Of a DNA stretch of 63,002 nt, positions 11,853-20,948 are shown piece by piece. The stretch is taken from positions 1-63,002 of the forward strand of contig NZ_JANIBK010000008.1 of NCBI RefSeq assembly GCF_024505165.1, written 5' to 3'. Below the pieces are notes generated by a model that worked only from the letters and a program-made list of their open reading frames with translations, was not told the DNA's origin and made no database searches. The stretch comes from Methylomonas rivi. GTDB taxonomy: Bacteria > Pseudomonadota > Gammaproteobacteria > Methylococcales > Methylomonadaceae. The stretch's first letter is position 1; the number at the start of each line of letters is the position of its first letter. Made by a program: the position numbers and the translations under genes.

Positions 11853-12299
11853 ATGGAAGTCATTCTTCTTGAGAAAATAGCAAACCTGGGCAACTTGGGC
11901 GACAGAGTCACCATTAAGGCAGGTTACGGCAGAAACTTTTTGATTCCGCAAGGTAAGGCCGCCAAAGCCACCGCCGCCAAAATCAAGGAATTCGAAGAGC
12001 GTCGCGCCGAGTTGGAAAAACAAGCCGCCGAGAAACTGGCCGCCGCTAACGCGCGTGGCGAAGCCATCGGCAAATTGAGCGTAACCATCGCTCACAAAAC
12101 CGGCGACGAAGGCCGCTTGTTCGGTTCCGTCGGTACTCATACCATTGCCGAAGCCATTACCGCGGCGGGCGTTAAGGTTGAAAAAAGCGAAGTGCGCATG
12201 CCGAACGGCGTGATTCGCCAAGTCGGCACATACGACATCGCTATCAATCTGCATACCGATGTAGTGGTTACTCTGCCGATTAAAATCGTCTCGGAATAA
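11853..12299 (+). CDS. rplI: 50S ribosomal protein L9
   Basis: Ribosomal protein bL9, 148 residues, full length. The N-terminal RNA-binding domain begins [17 protein letters not shown] and has [19 protein letters not shown] long connecting helix rich in Ala/Lys/Glu follows, then the C-terminal domain ([15 protein letters not shown]). The ATG follows GAGGTAAGTAAAG. It closes the ribosomal part of the operon, but hldD starts only 4 bases after its stop and is probably on the same transcript. Confidence 0.97.
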   Translation: MEVILLEKIANLGNLGDRVTIKAGYGRNFLIPQGKAAKATAAKIKEFEERRAELEKQAAEKLAAANARGEAIGKLSVTIAHKTGDEGRLFGSVGTHTIAEAITAAGVKVEKSEVRMPNGVIRQVGTYDIAINLHTDVVVTLPIKIVSE

Positions 12300-12303
12300 T
12301 TCC

Positions 12304-13248
12304 ATGATCATCGTAACCGGTGGTGCCGGGTTTATCGGTAGCAATCTGGTACTGGGTTTGAACGCCCGCGGTTACGATGAGATTCTGGTAGTCGACCATT
12401 TGGCCAATGGGGTCAAATACAAAAATCTGGTCGATTGCCGGATCGCCGATTACATGGACAGAAGCGCCTTTCTGGAGAAAATCCGGCAGGGTGCATTTCC
12501 CGCCGAAACCATAGAGGCCATTTTCCATCAAGGCGCATGTTCGACCACCACCGAGTGGGACGGCCGCTACATGATGGAGAACAATTACGAATACAGCAAG
12601 GTGCTGTTTCATTATTGCCAAAGCCACAAAATCCCCTTTATTTACGCCTCCAGCGCCGCCACTTACGGTTCGGATTTGACCTTTAAGGAAGAACCGGCTT
12701 ACGAAGGTCCGCTAAATGTGTACGGTTATTCCAAATTTCAGTTCGACCAATACCTGCGCCGGCATCTGCCTAAACTGACCGCGCAAGTGGTGGGCCTGCG
12801 TTATTTTAATGTCTACGGCCCGCGCGAAGCCCACAAGGGCAGCATGGCCAGCGTGGCGTTTCACTTGAATAATCAAATCAAGGACTCCGACAATCTGCGC
12901 TTGTTCGAAGGTTGCGACGGTTACGGCGACGGCGAACAACGCCGCGATTTCGTCTACGTCGGCGACGTGGTCGATATCAATCTGTGGTTTCTGGACAATC
13001 CGCACGTATCCGGTATATTCAATTGCGGTACCGGCCGCAGCCAGACCTTCAATGACGTCGCCAACGCGGTGATCAAATTTCACCGGCGCGGCCAAATCCA
13101 ATACATCCCTTTTCCCGAACACCTGAAAGGTTGCTATCAAAGTTTCACCGAAGCGAATCTGGATAAGCTGCGGGCCGCCGGTTGCGAGTATCAATTCAAA
13201 ACCGTCGAGCAAGGCGTGCAGGTGTACATGGAGTGGCTGAACCGCTAA
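12304..13248 (+). CDS. hldD: ADP-L-glycero-D-manno-heptose 6-epimerase
   Basis: Converts ADP-D-glycero-D-manno-heptose to the L,D form used for the LPS inner core. It has 314 residues with an N-terminal NAD(P)-binding [11 protein letters not shown] motif. The active-site SSAATYG and the YGYSK (Y-x3-K) catalytic pair are both present, and the middle of the protein reads [14 protein letters not shown] as in HldD/RfaD. It is packed 4 bases behind rplI rather than in an LPS core cluster. It serves the L,D-heptose route, distinct from the GDP-D,D-heptose genes of the locus that starts about 5 kb downstream. Confidence 0.93.
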   Translation: MIIVTGGAGFIGSNLVLGLNARGYDEILVVDHLANGVKYKNLVDCRIADYMDRSAFLEKIRQGAFPAETIEAIFHQGACSTTTEWDGRYMMENNYEYSKVLFHYCQSHKIPFIYASSAATYGSDLTFKEEPAYEGPLNVYGYSKFQFDQYLRRHLPKLTAQVVGLRYFNVYGPREAHKGSMASVAFHLNNQIKDSDNLRLFEGCDGYGDGEQRRDFVYVGDVVDINLWFLDNPHVSGIFNCGTGRSQTFNDVANAVIKFHRRGQIQYIPFPEHLKGCYQSFTEANLDKLRAAGCEYQFKTVEQGVQVYMEWLNR

Positions 13249-13439
13249 CGCTGTCGGCGTTTCGTCAACCCGGCGCAAAGTTCAAGGTGCGTGAGGCTTT
13301 CGCTACGTGCAATTGGCCGTTCCTCAGTTGTTTAGTCAACGCGTCGCATAAGCCTCGGTAAACTCTTTAAATGCCTCGGGCAAATGATGATGCTCCAGAC
13401 GCGCAGGTGGCCGTCGAAAGCGGCAGAGACAGCGGTTGG

Positions 13440-13859
13440 CTAACCGGCGGCATCCTTTTGCAGAATGGCTGCGGAAAAGCGTAAAAACTCGTCCAGATGC
13501 AATGCGATGACATTAATGGTAATTGGTAATTGCAAACTTTGGTAATCATGCACTGCAATGTTACGAAAACCCACCATGCGTTTTAGCGCATCGGCTAAAT
13601 CCGCCTCAATCCAACCGGCGGCCGCAAGCAAGGCAAACACGTCGCGGGCGCTTTGCGGTAGGCCCAGTTTTTCCCTGCGAATCAGGTGCTGGCCGATATC
13701 CAAGGCCGCTTCGCAGGCGCGCTGAATATTCAGGATCGCCGCATCCTGGCGGGTAAGGTTGGAGGCGAAACCGTCCGGATCGCTTGAATATTCCTCACGG
13801 GCGCGCGCCACGCAACGTTCGATAGTCGCTACCTTGTTGAGCAACACGTCATCGGCCAT
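13440..13859 (-). CDS. hepT: HepT-like HEPN toxin (type VII toxin-antitoxin)
   Basis: Small HEPN-fold protein (139 residues, formerly DUF86). Near the C-terminus it carries the ribonuclease/AMP-acceptor motif RNIAVHDY, an exact R-x4-H-x-Y. In characterised HepT/MntA pairs the toxin cleaves RNA and is silenced when MntA adds AMP groups to the motif tyrosine. The ATG lies inside the end of the upstream antitoxin gene (11-base overlap, TGA stop within the first codons), so the two are translationally coupled. A longer in-frame extension upstream exists but overlaps mntA completely and is not credible. Confidence 0.88.
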   Translation of the reverse strand: MADDVLLNKVATIERCVARAREEYSSDPDGFASNLTRQDAAILNIQRACEAALDIGQHLIRREKLGLPQSARDVFALLAAAGWIEADLADALKRMVGFRNIAVHDYQSLQLPITINVIALHLDEFLRFSAAILQKDAAG

Positions 13860-14298
13860 ATACAGACCCCCTGTTTTGAATGTCTTGCAGTAACAGTGCG
13901 CGCGCGGTATCCAATGCGGTTTTTTCGCTAAGCACGAAACATTCGAACAAACCGGTTTGCGGCTCTTGTCCCCATAAACGGCGGCCGGTTTGCAGAATTT
14001 GGTATTGCATGACGGTCGATGCTGTCCGCATGTCCAGCAAATCCACCGGACAAACGGCAATATCGGCCAGCCGGCCGGATAACTCCCAAAGTTGCAGGGG
14101 ATCGGCATAACCAGGCAGCAATACCGCCAAATCCAGATCGCTGCCGGCATGGGCGGCAGGCGTCGGATAACTGCCGAACGCATAAATTGCCAGCGCCTGG
14201 GGAAAGCTCGCCTTTATCAATTCGACGATAGGTCCGCCGGCAGCCAGAATAGCCGTGCGGTCCAGGGACGCTATTGTTTTATCGGTTTGGATGGCCAT
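13849..14298 (-). CDS. mntA: MntA-like minimal nucleotidyltransferase antitoxin
   Basis: Minimal nucleotidyltransferase of about 149 residues. The polymerase-beta-fold signature is complete: GS, ten residues, then DLD (GSYPTPAAHAGSDLDLAVLL). The family inactivates the partner HepT by AMPylation and so works as antitoxin. I start at the ATG; a TTG two codons upstream is possible. It is encoded first and overlaps hepT, the standard gene order for type VII systems. An inverted repeat lies about 40-60 bases upstream and may be the operator. Confidence 0.87.
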   Translation of the reverse strand: MAIQTDKTIASLDRTAILAAGGPIVELIKASFPQALAIYAFGSYPTPAAHAGSDLDLAVLLPGYADPLQLWELSGRLADIAVCPVDLLDMRTASTVMQYQILQTGRRLWGQEPQTGLFECFVLSEKTALDTARALLLQDIQNRGSVYGR

Positions 14299-14333
14299 TG
14301 CCAAAAATGCTCGCGTTGCGTAGTTAAGGTAGG

Positions 14334-14357
14334 CAACGAGCCAACATCAGCTCGTTG
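14334..14357. promoter_or_regulatory. inverted repeat upstream of mntA-hepT
   Basis: Two perfect 8-base arms, CAACGAGC and GCTCGTTG, separated by 8 bases. The site sits 36 bases upstream of the mntA start codon, where an autoregulatory operator of a toxin-antitoxin operon would be expected. It could equally be a transcribed hairpin; no T-run follows it on either strand. Confidence 0.35.
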
Positions 14358-14763
14358 GGTAAAATTTCTCCAACTGGTCTTTGAGTTGGCGGTTTAACCA
14401 GTTTATTCTTGAATGCCGGCAAGGTTGCGACGTCATCGGCTTCATCGGTCAACGTATTATAAGCTGGTTGAACGCGGCACAGCATCCGCATCGCGCTCTT
14501 GGCGTATGGGTTAACACCAGAAAATTAGGATTTGGCTCTTAAGCGTAAGGAAGCCGGGATTATTTTCCTCACTTGTTTCATTCCGGCTATGAGGCAGCTA
14601 GAGGCAGTAATCGGCAGTCTGTGTAAGTTATGGGGATATCGCCGGAAAGAGGGTGACGAATTTTGTTAAAAGCAAAAAACAGGCCAATACCCGACCGTAG
14701 AGGTCGATTCTTGAATGGCCGGTTATATCCGAGTTTACGCCATTGCCAGGGGGGGCTCAAAAA
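14358..14763. other. intergenic stretch without a recognisable gene
   Basis: About 400 bases between the mntA upstream region and the convergent end of the HEPN-like gene. No reading frame with a plausible start and ribosome-binding site, RNA gene or insertion-sequence remnant was recognised. Confidence 0.5.
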
Positions 14764-15795
14764 TCACCCTTTTATCTCATGCTTGGTGCTTTCACTAATA
14801 TGATTGTATGCCCATGAATGCCCACTGTAATAATCTAGTAACCACAGCGTATCTTGTATTGCCTCCAATATTTGATCCAGCGTTTCATAATCTGGAGGTT
14901 TGCCGCCTATATGGGTAATCTGATTTCTAATAGTTACTGCTTTTTTGATTAATGCCATTATTGATCTTGGCGGAGGAAGAACCTTTCCATCTACGGTGTT
15001 CATCGCCGGCAATTTTGGAACATATTCAATTAATAACCTAGACACTGGAGGGCTAGGAATATTCTCGACTAACCAAGAGGTATTTGGAATAAGTGTACTT
15101 ATCGTTGTCTTAATCGCCACTTCAAGTGCGGAAAGTCCTGTAATCAATGAGCTTCTTGCATTTCCATTTCTTTGCTCCCAGGCCTCTCTAAATAGTTCAT
15201 GATGCACAGGCTCTTGAGTATCGCTTATTATGATTTCTTTTACATCTGCTTCTGCATCCTCAGAAATATATACACCTGATGAATGAATGAGAAGTCTTAG
15301 TGAAAGCGATGATGGTGCTGGATGCCAAAACTCTTTATCCCTTGACCAAAACAAACCCCTTGTGCTGATTGGATTATGCGGGCCAAGTGTATTAGTTCTC
15401 CAGCGTACCGCATTTACAACCAGTCTGCAGGCACTGGATAGTTCATCATTGATTAAATCCAAATATGATCTGAAGTGGTTTGGAAATTCATTAATTGACG
15501 GCAGTACAATTTCTTGGTCTTTCTGATTCTTGTATTTTTGACGCCATTCATCTTCGTTCTCAATAATTGAATTATTCTCTATTTTCTCAAATACTTTTTC
15601 GTTCTTAGGTGATGCCTCAATTTCCACCTGTGCAGTACAAAATGCATGTTGTGAATTATGACCAATTTTTTGCTCTTCTTCGCTTGGTGCGCGCAACTCC
15701 ACATGCACTGGGTGAATACCCTGCACATCAAACTGAAATACATCTTCTTTCTGAAGATTAAACTCTCTTACTGTGTATTCAAGTTTGAAATGCAT
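14764..15795 (-). CDS. uncharacterised protein with a C-terminal HEPN-like domain
   Basis: Not a gene I can name; 343 residues starting at the ATG preceded by AAGGA at 6-base spacing (a TTG five codons upstream lacks such a site). The C-terminal third is helical and contains IRNQITHIGG, an R-x4-H arrangement like the active site of HEPN nucleases, after a segment resembling SALEVAIKTT of the Apea/RiboL-PSP-type HEPN families. The N-terminal two thirds are a charged, mostly beta-predicted region without known motifs. It is a monocistronic, AT-rich gene, unlike the GC-rich flanks, which suggests acquisition. A defence role is plausible for HEPN proteins but is inference here. Confidence 0.55.
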   Translation of the reverse strand: MHFKLEYTVREFNLQKEDVFQFDVQGIHPVHVELRAPSEEEQKIGHNSQHAFCTAQVEIEASPKNEKVFEKIENNSIIENEDEWRQKYKNQKDQEIVLPSINEFPNHFRSYLDLINDELSSACRLVVNAVRWRTNTLGPHNPISTRGLFWSRDKEFWHPAPSSLSLRLLIHSSGVYISEDAEADVKEIIISDTQEPVHHELFREAWEQRNGNARSSLITGLSALEVAIKTTISTLIPNTSWLVENIPSPPVSRLLIEYVPKLPAMNTVDGKVLPPPRSIMALIKKAVTIRNQITHIGGKPPDYETLDQILEAIQDTLWLLDYYSGHSWAYNHISESTKHEIKG

Positions 15796-16084
15796 TTTAA
15801 TCCTTAACAAGAAATTAGATAGTTTCTGTATATCTTCTGAAAAATGATCTTTGGCATGAAAGTTAATTGATTAACATATAATTTTCCCATCCGGTTACCT
15901 CGGTGGCAAGTAATTATGGCTGATAATGTATGGATTGCTGCCATTGAATCAGATCGGCCAACCGTCTTCAGAGGGTCGTTATGTCACCTTGCCGCCCGGT
16001 AATCGCTTCTCGCATAGCTCATTCTTTTATCCCGCTTAGTCGTATCCGGCCAGCCGATCCAAAGCGCTGTATCCGATTAAGACA

Positions 16085-16942
16085 TCACCAAAAAAAACCA
16101 TTCCGGCGCATGACGTAGACATGACCATCCACCGGCATGCGCGGTGAGCCTCGATGGGAAATGTAATATTGCCTGCGTCCGCTGCCGTCTATGGAACCCT
16201 CGCGTAAATGCACGAATTCATTGCATTGGGGGCCTATCTGCTCGCCGGATGACGACTGGCAGACATCGACTTTGACGGTTTTGTCGTCAACCATACTCCA
16301 AACCCAATCAACAATGGCGATATGGCCGCCACCCGTCCAGATCATAAAATCCAGCGGTTTGATGTCCTTGGCATGGTTGATCTTTTTTGAGCAATGCCAA
16401 TCGGCCCACTGACGGGGCGTGGCGCCTTTGTATTTGGTCCATTCGCCGGTAAACATAAGAAACGTGCCGGTAAAGCCGATGCAGTCTATACCGAAGAAGC
16501 GATCATTGATCATGGCTTGAATCGCGGCTTTATCGCTTTTACCCTTGAAATACAGGTCGTAAACGTTACCGGTCTTTAGCACGACTTTTGTATCGCTGTC
16601 TCCGCGTTCGCGCCGACCGCATACCTCGACATTGAGTTTTTTCAGCTGCTCCTTGTTGCGGCACATAAAATCCCAGATGGCGATGAATGTTTCGCCCGAG
16701 CCCTGTCCTTTTAAGGCCAGGTCGACCGCAACGCCGCCGACCAGTGTATTCATCTGGCTACCCGTGCCGCCGTCCTTCATCCAACGCAGTTTGCCTATCA
16801 AGCTGGTCGCGCTGTCGTTACCGCCGTTCGATTTGGTTTTACAAAGATATTGCGCCAATGGAATAGTGCCGGCTTTGGCTTGCAGACCGGGCGACCTGAG
16901 ATAGTTGACGAAGTGGTAGGGTAGGTAATTCGATTCGGCCAT
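16085..16942 (-). CDS. NlpC/P60- or CHAP-like cysteine peptidase family protein (tentative)
   Basis: Protein of 285 residues with a strong AGGAGG ribosome-binding site 6 bases before its ATG. There is no signal peptide. GIDCIGFTGTF resembles the nucleophile motif DCSGF of NlpC/P60 peptidases, and about 60 residues later GGGHIAIVDWVW resembles the catalytic-His strand (HVGIY). That order and spacing support a papain-like fold acting on peptidoglycan or another amide. Lack of a secretion signal is common for T6SS effectors and phage-type enzymes of this fold, but no T6SS gene is nearby. Its partner or immunity gene is not apparent. Confidence 0.45.
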   Translation of the reverse strand: MAESNYLPYHFVNYLRSPGLQAKAGTIPLAQYLCKTKSNGGNDSATSLIGKLRWMKDGGTGSQMNTLVGGVAVDLALKGQGSGETFIAIWDFMCRNKEQLKKLNVEVCGRRERGDSDTKVVLKTGNVYDLYFKGKSDKAAIQAMINDRFFGIDCIGFTGTFLMFTGEWTKYKGATPRQWADWHCSKKINHAKDIKPLDFMIWTGGGHIAIVDWVWSMVDDKTVKVDVCQSSSGEQIGPQCNEFVHLREGSIDGSGRRQYYISHRGSPRMPVDGHVYVMRRNGFFW

Positions 16943-17071
16943 CAGAAACCTCCTAAGCTGCGTGGAAAATTGATAGGGTTGGGAAAGCGTCGCAAAAAGT
17001 CCATTTGCATTAGGCTCAATGATGGCATAATCGGCGCATGATTACGAACGTTACCGTCAGGGGGGGGAGAC

Positions 17072-17911
17072 ATGGGCCTACAAGACCGCAATTATTATTG
17101 GGAAAAACGTAAAGAAACCCGTAAACCCCATTTTGGCGATTCGTTCGGGAGTCTGTCTAACAAAACAGCGGATAACGGTTATGGCGAACCTCGTAAACCC
17201 GGCGGTCTGCGTTTTCTTTTGTATCCCGCGTTGATGATGGGTTCGTTGTGGTGCGCCGCGGATACTTTTTTAGCGCGCGGTGCCATGCCAAAGCCAACGG
17301 TGCCGGTGGCACAGGAGAAAATTTATATGTCCGCCGCCGATTCCTCTTGGCCTGCCGCGGAAGCCAAGCATTCGCAACCGCGCCCTATACCGAACAACAG
17401 CAACGATGACTCGAGGGGAGTCATTATCAAAGCCGATGCCAAAGGTCATTTCAGGGGTATGTTATTGATCAACAATGTGCCCATGCCGTTTTTAATCGAT
17501 ACCGGCGCCACCGATACCGTTGTTCCCGCCAAAATGGCGATAGCAGCGAAATTGCCTTATGGACGCTACGTGCAGGCGAGTACGGCTGGGGGTAAAGTCG
17601 CGGTGCGCGAGACATTAATCGACAGCCTGACAATGGGTAACGCGGTAGTTCATAACCTCAATGCTCAAATGAACGACCACTTACACGAGGTCTTGATAGG
17701 CATGAGCACCTTGCGTTATTTCAAGATGACCCAGAGTGGCGACAGCATGACATTGCTTGCCGATCCGCAAGTATCCAAGGCTCGGGGCATGCCGGCTTCC
17801 GCATTTCAAAATGAAACCTCTCAACCCATTGCCCCGAAAGTGACCACTATTAAGAAGACGGTATCCTGCGATGAACGAAAGGTGTGCATAACCAAGTACA
17901 GCGATCATTGA
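17072..17911 (+). CDS. membrane-anchored retropepsin-like aspartic protease (clan AA, TIGR02281-type)
   Basis: Protein of 279 residues preceded by a G-rich ribosome-binding site (GGGGGGGAGAC). A positively charged cytoplasmic tail is followed by one membrane segment (about residues 46-68), a proline/serine-rich linker and a single aspartic protease half-domain with the active-site FLIDTGATDT (Asp about residue 143) and the flap/strand pattern ending in VLIGMSTLRYFKM. Single-domain proteins of this kind dimerise like retroviral proteases and in proteobacteria face the periplasm. The substrate is unknown. It is transcribed alone, divergently from the NlpC/P60-like gene. Confidence 0.75.
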   Translation: MGLQDRNYYWEKRKETRKPHFGDSFGSLSNKTADNGYGEPRKPGGLRFLLYPALMMGSLWCAADTFLARGAMPKPTVPVAQEKIYMSAADSSWPAAEAKHSQPRPIPNNSNDDSRGVIIKADAKGHFRGMLLINNVPMPFLIDTGATDTVVPAKMAIAAKLPYGRYVQASTAGGKVAVRETLIDSLTMGNAVVHNLNAQMNDHLHEVLIGMSTLRYFKMTQSGDSMTLLADPQVSKARGMPASAFQNETSQPIAPKVTTIKKTVSCDERKVCITKYSDH

Positions 17912-18359
17912 CGGCGCAAAAACCCAGGCTGCAAAACGCTAAGGTGCAGACCGTTTTTTGTCAATCCCGATATCCAGACCCAGCACAACCAAACATGCTC
18001 GGCTAAACGGCCGATCGGTTATCGGGCGAATGCCAGGGCCCCGTTTAAATTGCGATGTATAGCGATTGGGTTTGGCCGATTCGTTTTCGTATGACTCCTC
18101 GGGGATATAGAAGCTTACTCTTTTGGCTAGTGCCTGTGAAACTTAGGCAAGATAGGGGGCTGAACGGTTACAGATAATCACTAAGGCGGCCATGTTATTT
18201 GATATGGTAAGCTAGGTTGCCATAACATACTTTGCTCTAGGGTCGGTAAATGCCAACAAGCTATTGATTGCCGTGTTGCTTGGCAAAGCAGCTTGATCAA
18301 TTTTTATAAAACCTCGGTTTATGCAATAAGGTCGTTTAACATAATGATAGAGATTGTAA
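17912..18359. other. intergenic region ahead of the surface-glycan locus
   Basis: About 450 bases that must hold the promoter of the long downstream operon. The last 150 bases are AT-rich with candidate -10 elements (for example CATAAT at 18340-18345), but I find no convincing -35 partner and no RfaH-type ops/JUMPstart sequence. No gene or RNA recognised. Confidence 0.4.
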
Positions 18360-19895
18360 ATGGATAGAAAGCTTGACGCGCTTTTTATAAATCCGGATTC
18401 GTCCGCCATTGCTTATCAAGGGCTTGCAACGGTATATTCAGCAGTCGAACCCCCCACTTGGGCCTTGTTATTGGCTGAATCCTGCCGCTCCAAAGGTTAT
18501 GGCGTTGCGATTCTGGACTGTGACGCGGAACGTTTAACTTTGGAAGATGCCGTACAAAGAATTTCAGAGATCAATCCGCGGCTGGTTGTGTTTGTAGTGT
18601 ACGGGCAAAATCCGAATTCGGGCACGACAAGTATGATAGGTGCGTTGAGTCTTGCCCAGGCATTGAAGGAATCGTCGGATTATCCGATTGCTTTTGTCGG
18701 TTCGCACACCAGTGCCTTGCCCATGGAAGTCATGGCATACCCTTGTGTCGATATCGTGTTTTTAAACGAAGGCGTTTATGCATTGCATGAAGTATTGTCT
18801 AGCGACCTGAAAGATGACCTGAAGCAGATTAAAGGTATCGGATATAAAAAACGAGACCCCGGAGGCACAGCGATTCCGACATTAAACATGCCGCAACGGA
18901 TAGTGCCTCAGGAGCGTATGGACATCGATTTGCCGGGTTATGCCTGGGATTTGTTGCCTTACAAAGGAAAACCGTTGGATTTGTACCGAGCGCATTTCTG
19001 GCATGCGGAGTTTGACTATGCCAAACGTACACCTTTTGCCGCAATTTATACCTCGCTGGGATGTAATTTCGGTTGTAATTTTTGCATGATCAATATAGTG
19101 AATCGTACCGATAACGGAGACGATGTCGATGCCTCGCATTCTCGTGGCATGCGATTTTGGAGTCCGGAGTGGATTGGCAGGGAAATGGAGAAGCTGGCTT
19201 CCATGGGGGTGCGCACATTACGGATTAGCGATGAAATGTTCTTTCTCAACCGCAAATACTATGAACCGGTGTTGAAACAAGTCATAGACCGCGGTTTCGA
19301 TTTTAATATGTGGGCTTATTCGCGAGTGGACACAGTTCGCAAGGATTGTCTTGATCTGTTTAAGCAAGCCGGCATCAACTGGCTAGCCCTGGGCGTCGAA
19401 GCTGGAAATCAGGTAGTGCGGCAAGAGGTTTCCAAGGGCTCATTTCAAGAAGTCAATATTCGCGACGTTAGCAAGACTATCAGCGCGGCCGGCATCAACA
19501 TTATCAGTAACTATATCTTCGGTTTTCCCGACGATACGCTGGAAACCATGCAACAAACCCTCGATTTAGCAATGGAACTGAATAATGAGATGGCTAATAT
19601 GTATCCTTGCCAAGCATTGCCTGGCAGCCCGATGCATCAACTCGCCAAAAGAAATGGCTGGACGCTGCCTGACTCGTTCGAGGGTTATGCTTTCCTATCG
19701 TATGAATGCCAACCCTTGCCGACCAAATATCTAAGCGCCGCCCAGGTATTGAAATTCCGCGACGAAGCTTGGCAAAAATACTTTACCAATCCGGCTTACC
19801 TGGATTTGGTCGAAACCCGCTTTGGGGGGAGGGAACGCAAAAATGTCGAAGACATGGCCTCTATCAAGCTAAAAAGAAGGTTACTGGGGGACTAA
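18360..19895 (+). CDS. B12-binding radical SAM protein (BchE-like), first gene of the glycan locus
   Basis: Protein of 511 residues. Residues 1-155 form a Rossmann-like B12-binding domain (without the DxHxxG base-off motif, as in BchE-type enzymes), and the radical SAM core follows with CNFGCNFC (Cys 235, 239, 242; C-x3-C-x2-C) binding the 4Fe-4S cluster. The C-terminal part includes YIFGFPDDTLETM, typical of the SPASM-less methylthiotransferase/BchE group. Such enzymes do radical methylation, cyclisation or C-C bond chemistry; the substrate cannot be read from sequence. Its position 3 bases before hddA suggests modification of the heptose, its precursor or a lipid-linked glycan. Confidence 0.8.
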   Translation: MDRKLDALFINPDSSAIAYQGLATVYSAVEPPTWALLLAESCRSKGYGVAILDCDAERLTLEDAVQRISEINPRLVVFVVYGQNPNSGTTSMIGALSLAQALKESSDYPIAFVGSHTSALPMEVMAYPCVDIVFLNEGVYALHEVLSSDLKDDLKQIKGIGYKKRDPGGTAIPTLNMPQRIVPQERMDIDLPGYAWDLLPYKGKPLDLYRAHFWHAEFDYAKRTPFAAIYTSLGCNFGCNFCMINIVNRTDNGDDVDASHSRGMRFWSPEWIGREMEKLASMGVRTLRISDEMFFLNRKYYEPVLKQVIDRGFDFNMWAYSRVDTVRKDCLDLFKQAGINWLALGVEAGNQVVRQEVSKGSFQEVNIRDVSKTISAAGINIISNYIFGFPDDTLETMQQTLDLAMELNNEMANMYPCQALPGSPMHQLAKRNGWTLPDSFEGYAFLSYECQPLPTKYLSAAQVLKFRDEAWQKYFTNPAYLDLVETRFGGRERKNVEDMASIKLKRRLLGD

Positions 19896-19898
19896 TAA

Positions 19899-20891
19899 AT
19901 GATCGTTACGCGAACACCGTTTCGGATTTCTTTTTTCGGAGGCGGTACGGATTATCCCACGTGGTTTCAGGAACATGGCGGCGTGGTCGTGGCAACCTCC
20001 ATCAACAAATATTGTTATATCAGCTGTCGTTATTTACCGCCTTTTTTCGACCATAAATACCGGGTTGTGTATTCTAAAATCGAAAATGTCACAAATCATG
20101 ACGAGATCCAACATCCCGCCGTCCGGGCAGTCCTGAAATACATGAATTGCGACAAAGGTTTGGAAATCCATCATGACGGCGATTTACCGGCTCGTTCGGG
20201 ACTGGGATCGAGTTCCTCATTTACGGTAGGATTATTAAATGCCTTAAAAGCGTTGAAGGGGCGACACATATCCAACGGGGATTTGGCGGCTCTGTCCATT
20301 CATATCGAACAAAATATCATTCAGGAGAACGTGGGCTCCCAAGATCAGATTTCCGCCGCGTACGGCGGATTCAACCGGATCGAGTTTCTCCGCAACGGTG
20401 CCTTCAGAGTCAACCCCGTTATTTTGCACAGGGAACGACTGGAAAACTTCCAAAATAACCTGATGTTGTTTTTTACCGGGTTTTCCAGAATCGCTTCCGA
20501 AATAGCCAAGTCAAAAATCGACAATATGCACCTACGGTACGCCGAACTGTCCAGAATGAAAGAAATGGCGGACGAGGCCATTACAATCCTTCAAGGAGAG
20601 GGCGAACTCAACGAGTTCGGCACTTTACTCGATATGGGCTGGAAATATAAAAAATCGCTTTCCGACCGAGTGAGCACTTCCGAAATCGATCAAATTTACG
20701 CTGCCGCACGAGACGCCGGGGCTCTTGGCGGCAAGCTTTTAGGCGCGGGCGGGGGCGGATTTATGTTGTTTTTTGTGCCTCTGGAACATCAAGCGCGAGT
20801 GCTGGAGCGTCTCAAACATCTAATCCACGTACCCTTCCGGTTCGAAAACGAAGGCAGTCGGGTGGTACTATACCAACCTAACGGGTTGTAA
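19899..20891 (+). CDS. hddA: D-glycero-alpha-D-manno-heptose 7-phosphate kinase
   Basis: GHMP-superfamily kinase of 330 residues. The N-terminus reads TRTPFRISFFGGGTDYP, the signature of HddA-like sugar kinases. The ATP-binding loop is PARSGLGSSSSFTVG, and the C-terminal motif 3 is GAGGGGFMLFF. HddA phosphorylates C1 of the heptose 7-phosphate made by GmhA, committing it to the GDP-heptose route. GmhA, GmhB and HddC homologues are all encoded in the same locus, which strengthens the assignment over other GHMP kinases. It follows the radical SAM gene by 3 bases. Confidence 0.85.
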   Translation: MIVTRTPFRISFFGGGTDYPTWFQEHGGVVVATSINKYCYISCRYLPPFFDHKYRVVYSKIENVTNHDEIQHPAVRAVLKYMNCDKGLEIHHDGDLPARSGLGSSSSFTVGLLNALKALKGRHISNGDLAALSIHIEQNIIQENVGSQDQISAAYGGFNRIEFLRNGAFRVNPVILHRERLENFQNNLMLFFTGFSRIASEIAKSKIDNMHLRYAELSRMKEMADEAITILQGEGELNEFGTLLDMGWKYKKSLSDRVSTSEIDQIYAAARDAGALGGKLLGAGGGGFMLFFVPLEHQARVLERLKHLIHVPFRFENEGSRVVLYQPNGL

Positions 20892-20948
20892 AATCTAAAG
20901 GCGATATTTAGCGGCCTTACAAATAGAGTTCGGAAAAAATAAGGTTTA

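Noticed and set aside
13249-13439. Minus-strand frame ending LPEAFKEFTEAYATR downstream of hepT
   Set aside because: The ending looks protein-like and may be a fragment of a lost gene, but it has no start and is too short to identify.
17912-18359. Search for a JUMPstart/ops (RfaH) element ahead of the glycan locus
   Set aside because: No GGCGGTAGC-type ops sequence is present in the leader region on the plus strand.
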